From: Antedon mediterranea
Lineage: Eukaryota > Echinodermata > Crinoidea > Comatulida > Antedonidae
Direction of reading: 5' to 3'
Assembly: GCF_964355755.1 (NCBI RefSeq)
Contig: NC_092674.1
Coordinates: 14,701,001 to 14,765,000, forward strand
Length of the DNA stretch: 64,000 nt
Shown: in pieces, positions 56,687-64,000 of the stretch
How the letters are laid out: each line of letters starts with the position of its first letter
Numbering within the stretch: position 1 is the stretch's first letter
Made by a program: the position numbers and the translations under genes
The notes under the pieces: generated by a model
The model's input: the letters and a program-made list of their open reading frames with translations, nothing else
Databases searched by the model: none
What the model was told of the DNA's origin: nothing

Positions 56687-57773
56687 CGGGTGTCACGAAA
56701 GCTCAGACCACGAAAGCTCAGACCCCCTAAGACCTAAGATCACGAAAGCTAAGACCCAACACCTAAGATTACAAATACTAAGATATACTACAGCTTAAAA
56801 ACAATACTTGTTTATCCATACATAATTTTAAACACAGTAGGTTTCATTTATTACCATAAATATAATTTAATACTACCGCAAAACATAGATAAACTCACAT
56901 TATTTTCGCCCGTTGAGTAAATGTATATTTTTTCTTTACAACAAACAAACTTGACGGGTTGTTTGTTGGTATATATTTACTCCATTGTGTTGCTTCAGAG
57001 GATGTTTTTCTTACGCACCTGCCTTTCTTGTATTTTGACTCCAAATTTGTTGACTAACTTTATCCTGAACACCACACTTTAAAATTAGGACTTATAAGTA
57101 CTTTCAGAAGGAGAAACACATAATAACAAATAAATAAATCCTTTAAATTGATGATTTTACAGATGTGTTTCTTTGTATACTGTAATGACAATGTAACTCC
57201 TCGAGCTCCCCCATGCTCAATGTTTTTGTTTCTATGGAGCGCCAAAAGAGCAACAATAATAGTACAAGTATAAAAACAGAAAGAAAACGAAACAAAAAAA
57301 CTTATCATGATTTTTAAATTAAAGTTTATTTGCCAGTATTTATTTCTTCGTACTTGCATGATTATACTATTATCATTACAATTTTAATTTTACATTGTTC
57401 CATCCACACTGTAGATGGACTCCACAGAGTTTTCAGCCCTCTATATATTTTTTGCTCTTTTGACGTTCCATAGAAACAAAAACATTGAACATGGGGTAGG
57501 CCTACAACTGTACTGTAGTAGGCTAGTCATTTTGTGTGGGAGAAAAACGTCTGTAAAATCATCAATTTAAAAATGTATTTGTTACTTTTTATGTGATTCT
57601 TTTTCATGAAAGTGCCAATTCTAAGGTGTGGTATTCAGAATAAATGTTGGGAGTTAAAATACAAGGCAGGTGCGAAAGATAAATATTTGTAATCTTAGGT
57701 GTTGGGTCTTAGCTTTCGTGATCTTAGGTCTTAGGGGTCTGAGCTTTCGTGGTCTGAGCTTTCGTGACACCCG
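56687..57773. mobile_element. 1.1-kb element with 8-bp target duplication
   Basis: CTTGTAGG flanks both sides (56679-56686, 57774-57781). The TIRs are at least 95 bp and nearly perfect, beginning CGGGTGTCACGAAAGCTCAG. Inside each TIR the word CACGAAAGCTCAGACC is reiterated three times with variants (TAAGACC). An 8-bp duplication points to hAT or P-type transposases. No transposase gene; the frame at 57060-57359 shows no domain. Confidence 0.85.
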
Positions 57774-58020
57774 CTTGTAGGCCTATCTTATAACTAATAG
57801 CTTATATATTATTAGCCTAGGCCTAGATTGGTTATAAAAGGTAGGTGGATGCAGTTTCTGGAAGTCGCCAGACGGGTCGACCATCACAAAATTAATACTC
57901 GCCCTTACCAAATAAAGGTCGCCATCGGCGACCGGGCGACCGATTTTCAGCCCTATATTAATGTTCCTTCCGGAAGTGGATGCATTCATCTTTTGCCTGG
58001 ATATGAGAACTTGAGGTGGC

Positions 58021-59271
58021 CAGTGGCGTATCCAGGATTTTGAAGTTGGGGGGGCCGGGAATTGCCAATTTGCCGACAAAATTGGTGTCATTATCTGCTG
58101 TACATACACGACGTCTCTGATCAATATATGTTCTAGGATTACATAGTCATATTGTCTTATATGGGATAACGATGCAAAATTAAAACCAAACCAACATTAT
58201 CTGTTAGTATGTTGTATTCATATTACAATAAAGAAAGAATTAGGAAAATCTGACTTGTAGTTTTCGAAATATAGGGTCTAAAACATCGCCGAAAATGATC
58301 GTTTTTAGCCACGAAAGAAGTAAAACAATTTGCGGCCTCAGTCGACAATTCTATTAACTACGCCATTTTTGGTTAAAATAATTACATATAATTACGTTTT
58401 TTAGTAATTTATTTTATATATCACCATTGGAAATATCACTAAAACATGTTATTAAATGCTTATAAAATATATAAAGTTGTTTACTTAACGGAATTCGGAC
58501 AAATTCATTGCTCTAACTTTGTGTAGTACAATCAGAGAGATTCATGGTACACGCGCGAGAGAAAACATTCCGCTGCGGGTGATTCGCATCCACCAATCAA
58601 ATCAGCTAGAATCCTAAATCATTCAACCGTGAGCAATACCAATCGCGAGAAAGCTCAGCTTTGATTGGCTTACGATGACATCATATCACAAAATGGTGGT
58701 TTTATAGTTGAGCCTCACGGAATATTCTGTTCCAAAAATGAAGTACATGGATATTTTTTATGGTATATGTGCTTTTTCTTGAAAAATTTTGAATAATAAA
58801 GGCCTCATATCGAGAAGAAAAACCGGGTTTTTGGCACTTATAATAAATATATCTTAGACAAAAAAGCACATGGCATGTGGAACTATATAATCTCTTAGCG
58901 TAGGAAGACATACAAATCTCAGGTCATGAGAGGCTCAACTGCATGCAAAAACAAGGTTTTAGGGTAAGGTCAAAGACTTTTGAGTAAACAATCTACCGCG
59001 TACGGCCGTATGTACGTGCTAAACATTTTTAACGTGTTTCGTTAGATGTAATGAAAATAAAAAATAGTTGATCTGAAGGGATCAATGATGATATGATATG
59101 TAAATAAACAAACACTCAAAAGAATTATGTTTACAGTTCAATTATTGTCAGAATAAATAGTTTATTTTTTCCCCGGCACCTTTGTTTGCCGACGGCCGCG
59201 ATGATGTGCCGACGGAAACGAAATCAGGGGGGGCCCGGGCCCCCTCGGCCCCCCTACTGGATACGCCACTG
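58021..59271. mobile_element. hAT-like non-autonomous element, 1,251 bp
   Basis: GAGGTGGC flanks both sides (58013-58020, 59272-59279). Ends are CAGTGGCGTATCCAG and its exact complement, followed by G-runs (GGGGGGGCCGGG) inside. A CAGTGGCG start and an 8-bp duplication are typical of hAT MITEs. An older relative is at 11945-12480 within the MULE. No coding sequence. Confidence 0.88.
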
Positions 59272-59944
59272 GAGGTGGCTGAAGGAATTCATAAAGCACA
59301 GAAGAACAATATCTAATGATGGTGAGCTTACATTTTGTGTCCACAATATGATACTATATCTTTTTGCCATGAAACAGAACCATCATCTGAATTAACATTG
59401 TCTGAGGTTATCTCTAATAATTTTTGCATCAATGTCACCTTCGACAATTCTCCGCCACTCTCCTTCTGTGAAGTTGTTTTCTTTATCGGCATCAACAAAT
59501 CCTGAAGGTGTGTATAACTTGCATTGTCTTCTTTTATTAAGTAGTTGTGCAAGCACAATGTAGCTTTCACAATGTCATCTACCGTTGTGACATTCGCCCT
59601 TATTGGCCGTCTGAAGATTCGCCATCTAGCTGACAGAATGCCAAAGGCATTCTCTATTGTTCGCCGTGCTCTCGATAGCCTGTAGTTGAATACTCTTAAT
59701 TCAAAAGATAAATTTTTTCCAGAGTAGGGCTTCATTAAATAAGGTTTTAAAGGAAAAATGTCATCTCCCAAAAGAAAATAGGGCATTACGTTCTCACACC
59801 TACTTGTTCGGGTACAGGTAATGGAAATGTGCCATCTTGTAGTTCTGCATAGATCAGTTAAAAATGCTAGCATCATTCATGCCTCCATAGCTTCCAATGT
59901 TGACATACGTGAAGGCATATCTTGCATCACGTATCCGGATATTC

Positions 59945-60175
59945 ACCCCCTGGACATTCACCCCCGGAAAACTACCCCCTTTAGGACAACTACCCCTTTA
60001 GGACAACTACCCCTTTAGGACAACTACCCCTTTAGGACAACTACCCCTTTAGGACAACTACCCCTTTAGGACAACTACCCCTTTAGGACAACTACCCCTT
60101 TAGGACAACTACCCCCTTAGGACAACAACCCCCTTAGGACAACTACCCCTTAGGACAATTATCCCCCTGGACAAT
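59945..60175 (+). repeat. 17-bp minisatellite, CTACCCCTTTAGGACAA type
   Basis: About a dozen units, nearly identical in the middle and degenerate at the edges. It lies within the gap of the second Harbinger transposase. Confidence 0.92.
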
Positions 60176-60339
60176 TACCCCCTAGGAACAATTACCCCGG
60201 ACAATTACTCCTCCTCCACCCCCCCCCCCCCTGGGTAATTACCCCGCGGACAACTACCTCTGACACAATACTCCCCGTAGGACAACTACCTCCTGGACCT
60301 GGACAATACTCCGAGGGAAAATAATCTTTTTGGACAACT

Positions 60340-60500
60340 ACCTCCGTAGGACAACTAACCCCTGGACAACTACCTCCGCCGGACAGCTACCTCCGCCGGA
60401 CAGCTACCTCCGCCGGACAGCTACCTCCGCCGGACAGCTACCTCCGCCGGACAACTACCTCCGCCGGACAACTATCCCCTATGGACAACTATCCCCTAGG
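60340..60500 (+). repeat. 17-bp minisatellite, CTACCTCCGCCGGACAG type
   Basis: A variant of the previous unit with the same length and the same GGACA-CTACC frame, so both arrays descend from one ancestral repeat. The reading frame through it is a repeat artefact. Confidence 0.9.
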
Positions 60501-60539
60501 AACAATTACCCCCCCTGACAATTACAACCTGCATTAGGG

Positions 60540-61680
60540 TAGTTAGTAGCCTTCAACATACCTTTTTATACTTTGTTTTTAAGTCAGTATCATTTTGATT
60601 GTCAAAATACTTTTCGCACTTGGTATAAAAAAAAAGTCCCAAAAATGGGATCTTCTGGATTATTACCTCTAATGAAACTTAGTCTTTAAATATGGCTGGA
60701 AATATCATATTTGACATTTTGACCTTTTTATTCTTTCTATGTCTGTAGGAATTTAATGTTGGTCTCATATTGTTCAAAATATCAATGTTTCTATGTACTT
60801 CAATGAAAATGTTTCATAAAAAATGACATGAAATGCTACCTTTGATTTTTGACATAATTTTTGCGTCAGGACAATGCTTCGATAACCACTGGTCTTAAAA
60901 GAATTAATATTTGTCTCAAATTTGTTGTATATGTATAAGGGAGACCCAAATATAGGTCTCCCTTTTCGTATTGGGTCTCGTGTCAGGTCTCTGGTCTCTA
61001 GTTTCGAAACACCCGTTAAAAACAGATGATCTATATATTTGTCTACTTTTTGATTGGGGTTAAACAACATGTTAACTTGAATCTTCTTTTACAGATATTT
61101 ATAGAAGATGAGAAATGAGGCCTGCTGTATTTTGAATTTTTGTATCTTTTTTTTGTAAATGGAAACAGCGATTTAATCGAATGAAAATAGAACAGTAGGC
61201 GCATTATAAAACACTATTTTGGGTTTGATGTATGTGCTGAATCATTTATTGTATTTTTAATTAATTAATTAATTATGAATCTAGTGAATTTTTAATCTTA
61301 TAAGTTACAAAAATGAACTCCTTGTGGCTTAAATTCATACCCCATATGGCACCTACAAGTCACCAGAATGCACCCCCATACATTAAGTGTCTACTTAATT
61401 AAAATTTATAAATCTAGGCCTATCTATGGTTTAATCAATATAATTATCATTGTATTATACCTGAACTTATCAAGGATAATAATAGGCCTAGGAACTACCT
61501 AGGCCTATTATAGTATTAATTATCCAGAGACAAAAAAAAATAGATTAAATTTTAATTAGATACAATATCTAGAGCATATTAATTATTATTATTGATTACG
61601 GTAAACATAGATCATATACACTAATTGATAAAAAAATATATATTTATATATAAACAGACAAAGAACATTAATTATAAATA
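60540..61680. other. AT-rich DNA, no gene seen
   Basis: Lies between the minisatellites and the Harbinger N-terminal exon. The frame 60774-61070 (minus) shows no domain. Confidence 0.4.
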
Positions 61681-62064
61681 GCCCTATAATATACTGTACC
61701 TGAAAAAGTATTCGCGATCAGCTACTTTCAACAATTGAAATGTTGTTACAAACCAACCATAATGATCTCTCTGTAAATACAAATCTCTCACCCAAACTCG
61801 TCGTTTTGTTCTATTTTTTTTCCTTTTCCATAGTGAGTAAAGAATGCAAATTCTTGCTAACTCTCTTTTGTTAGTTTTAGGCATTTTTTTAACACTACTA
61901 TTACCAAGGTACATTAAAGTGTATACTGTTTCAAACTTTGTGCGCGCCCTGCGTGTCACGTCGCAAATTAACCAGGTCAAAGTACGTCTCAAAACAACAA
62001 CTTAACGTTGACGCAACCGAACTGGTTTGATTTCACGCAGGCGGGGGCAAACACAATTATTGGA

Positions 62065-62119
62065 AGGGCATTTTCTTACGTTGCGTCGTTTGCGTCACGT
62101 CGCTAGTGGGAACCACGCT
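62065..62119 (-). repeat. Outer TIR of the second Harbinger element
   Basis: The reverse complement starts AGCGTGGTTCCCACTAGCGA, the usual Harbinger terminal style, with repeated GACGCAA words. TAA follows at 62120-62122, a fitting 3-bp target. It lies just upstream of the transposase N-terminus. No partner TIR was found near 59300. Confidence 0.7.
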
Positions 62120-62226
62120 TAATGTTCATAACAACTATCGGTTATTACAAATAAAAATGCTATAAAAGATTGTATGCTCAAGATGGTTGGCCAAAGTGCA
62201 TAACAGCCATGGTACAGACTTTAGTT

Positions 62227-64000
62227 TCATACCCTTTCAACTTCATCAAGCACGAATCCAAAAAAAGTGTCAAATTTTCCTCCAGGCCTTCCTTTGTTAC
62301 AGTTTCTCAAATCTGCGAGAAGTCCATCTTCGCCATCCAAGATCATCCTAACTTTTTGGTCCATTATTTTGTTTTGATCAGCCGATGCATCCAATGCAAG
62401 CTCTGAGTAAATGGCGCGAGTTACATGTGGGGACATCTTTGTCAAGCGTCCAAACCTAAACACAGACAAAAAGTAAAAAGACAATCAAACAAACTTAAAA
62501 TTGTCCTAAAACACAAAAATGAATAAATCTTCTAAACTTATGCCCAGGACAATTCGGACAACAGGATTTTAAAGACCCACTTTATATCTTCCATATTTAA
62601 TATCATTTTTTTCACAATCAAATGCCAAGGACAAGTGAATTTATCAAGCTACTTGTCACAAGATAAGTGAAGACTCATGCATCTGAATTGATCATGAGCT
62701 GTCTTATCAGACAGCTTAACAAAAGTAGTCCTAACATACAGGAGACCTAACAATCATACAGTAGACCTACCTTTCATGGAACTCTTTTTTCATTTTCCAT
62801 GTGTGGAACTCGGGAAGCATTCTCTGTACACTGGCATAGAGGTCCTTACTGTCTTGAGCCTTTTCACTCTCCGTCCTGTTTTCAGTGACCTTAGAAAGCA
62901 CAACTATGGTAGTATGGCTTCCACCAGGTGAATACCTTAAGACATAGATTAGACATAGATAAAACAATTAAAGTATGTAAACACCTACAATCACTCAGTT
63001 GAATTACTCATCAACATACATCTAATTATAATTTAAATTATTTACTATGCTTTTTAAAATAATTCAGGAACAAAGCAAACTTACTTCAGTAAATGAATTT
63101 CCATTGAAAGTCTTAAGCGTTCCAAAAAGCGCCATCGTTCCTGGGTTGTCAACGGTTTACTGACATGCTTGCTCTCGTCAAAGAATATTGGTTGTCCGAT
63201 TTCTAGCTTTTTCATCTCTTCATTTAGAAGTTTAAGGTCAACACTTACTTCACCAGAAGTCTTCGCTATAAACTGTACTGTAGTATCCTCAGATACTTGA
63301 AAAAAAAGAAAGAAAATTGAATGATTAAATAAAAATATATTATTCCTAGACAAAACCTACTGTACCATTAAAGTTGAACTCCACTAAAAAATAAGTAAAT
63401 CTGAATATATAGCGATTGTTTACAATTAATTAACTATTACGTCATTTATTAATTTATTGATTAATTAGTGGGACATGATTTTAACATCAAACTAAGTCGT
63501 AATGTATTATATTACATATTTTGCCCACAAACTGAAATTTAATGGAAAGACCTCAACTTAAGTTGATAAGAAATCAAATAAAATAAAACAACAATATATA
63601 CAAGTAAAATGAGAATAAGTAAACAATTAATAATGAACTTACTATATATAGCAATCAATTAACAGTAAGTACTTCAAAGTATAAAAAAACATGAGACGAG
63701 CACAATTGAAGTAAAAACTTGTTTGCCAAGTAAAGCAAGACAATTAATGTTGATTTATTGCTTACCAAGTGGACTGGATGAGTAAAGTTTTGTCTCTTCT
63801 GTTGGTCCTTGTTCTGGTCATCCAAAAATTGTTTGTAGGACGACAAACAAGATGAAAGATTTGCAATGCAGCTGGAAAATTCTAAAAATTTACCAAGAAT
63901 AGGCTTCTCCAACAGCTTCATTAATGCATTTGCATGGAAGTTTAAGTCCACTGCTGACAAAGCATGCTTCTTCCTCTTTCTCTTATTCAGATCAATGTAG
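62227..64000 (-). CDS. Unrecognised multi-exon gene, runs off the window
   Basis: Minus-strand exons by splice sites: 64000-63766 (KHALSAVDLNFHANALMKLL, CIANLSSCLSSYKQFL; ends at a GTAAGC donor), 63295-63085 (TTVQFIAKTSGEVSVDLKLL, QERWRFLERLRLSMEIHLL), 62935-62771 (YSPGGSHTTIVVLSKVTE, LPEFHTWKMKKEFHE) and 62457-62227 (FGRLTKMSPHVTRAIYSELA, GGKFDTFFGFVLDEVERV). Phase agrees across exons 2-3 and 3-4. Exons 1-2 do not match in phase, so a small exon is probably missed. All pieces are free of stops. I do not recognise the family; helical, charged, no membrane segment. The last exon may end at its stop or splice on at GTATGA. Host gene or transposon gene cannot be decided. Confidence 0.6.

Larger units (their letters stand above)
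59345..61992 (-). pseudogene. Second Harbinger transposase, minus strand, interrupted
   Basis: Downward on the minus strand: N-terminal KRRVWVRDLYLQRDHYGWF and KVADREYFFRY at 61885-61690. There is then a 1.7-kb gap holding AT-rich DNA and minisatellites. Next come YAFTYVNIGSYGGMNDASIF (59930-59870) and, after a frameshift, FLLGDDIFPLKPYLMKPYSG with RARRTIENAFGILSARWRIF (59800-59600). Catalytic Asp in GDD and Glu in TIENAFG are kept; the first-Asp region is missing. It is a different subfamily from the 17331 transposase. The gap could be an intron or an insertion with deletion. Confidence 0.82.

Noticed and set aside
59945-60500. CRISPR-like array
   Set aside because: Units are contiguous 17-mers with no unique spacers and the DNA is eukaryotic. 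It is a minisatellite.
60330-60518. Repetitive frame SYLRRTATSAGQLPPPD
   Set aside because: It is a translation of the 17-bp minisatellite; 17 is not a multiple of three, so the frame cycles. No sign of a real protein.

Overview
The window looks like AT-rich nuclear DNA from an invertebrate animal. Genes have GT/AG introns, every recognisable protein is eukaryotic or eukaryotic-transposon, and runs of the word AGGCCTA (for example 19440-19670, 40800-40930, 52525-52625) are a habit I associate with echinoderm and some other marine invertebrate genomes. That placement is inference. I found no clear single-copy host gene. The only unassigned multi-exon candidates are at 33430-33945 and at the right edge (62230-64000, minus). 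Almost everything else is a transposon or a transposon relic.

Region 1 (about 900-21115) is a nest of three DNA transposons. The host of the nest is a decayed Helentron (rolling-circle Helitron with a C-terminal endonuclease). It has N-terminal KYRNN-type repeats (916-1516, 14097-14200), a Rep HUH/Y2 region (14219-15085), a Pif1-like helicase (15265-17151) and an AP-type endonuclease (17135-17181 plus 20252-20791). Two later elements split it. A 12.6 kb Mutator-like element (MULE, 1517-14087) has a 9-bp target duplication and long TIRs. A 3.07 kb PIF/Harbinger element (17185-20251) has perfect 36-bp TIRs and a TAA duplication. Removing either insert plus one duplication joins the Helentron reading frame without a break. 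The MULE carries a nine-exon gene (3320-10696) that I assembled from splice sites: an OTU-type cysteine-protease domain, then a cysteine-rich WRKY/GCM-like zinc domain, then a MULE-type transposase and a SWIM-like motif. This is the most interesting object here. It has one frameshift, its 5' end is duplicated, and an 850-bp TA-flanked element sits in intron 5.

Region 2 (21-38 kb) is mostly repeats. A 3.7 kb element has roughly 650-bp inverted arms full of AGGTCA direct repeats (23890-27645). It also holds a Gypsy integrase relic, a non-LTR 3' end, a Harbinger end, a 1-kb element with 9-bp target duplication (32141-33153), an unrecognised two-exon coding stretch, and a foldback element split by a retrotransposon tail.

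Region 3 (38-56 kb) holds retroelements: two Jockey/CR1-like non-LTR fragments, a 5'-truncated Gypsy pol on the minus strand (45298-47428), an L1/Tx1-like 3' end, an RT split by a second copy of the 850-bp TA element, and a Penelope-like element with RT and GIY-YIG domains (53840-55715). Satellites and MITEs lie between them.

Region 4 (56-64 kb) has two non-autonomous elements with 8-bp target duplications (56687-57773 and 58021-59271), a second decayed Harbinger on the minus strand with 17-bp minisatellites inside it, and the right-edge multi-exon gene on the minus strand.
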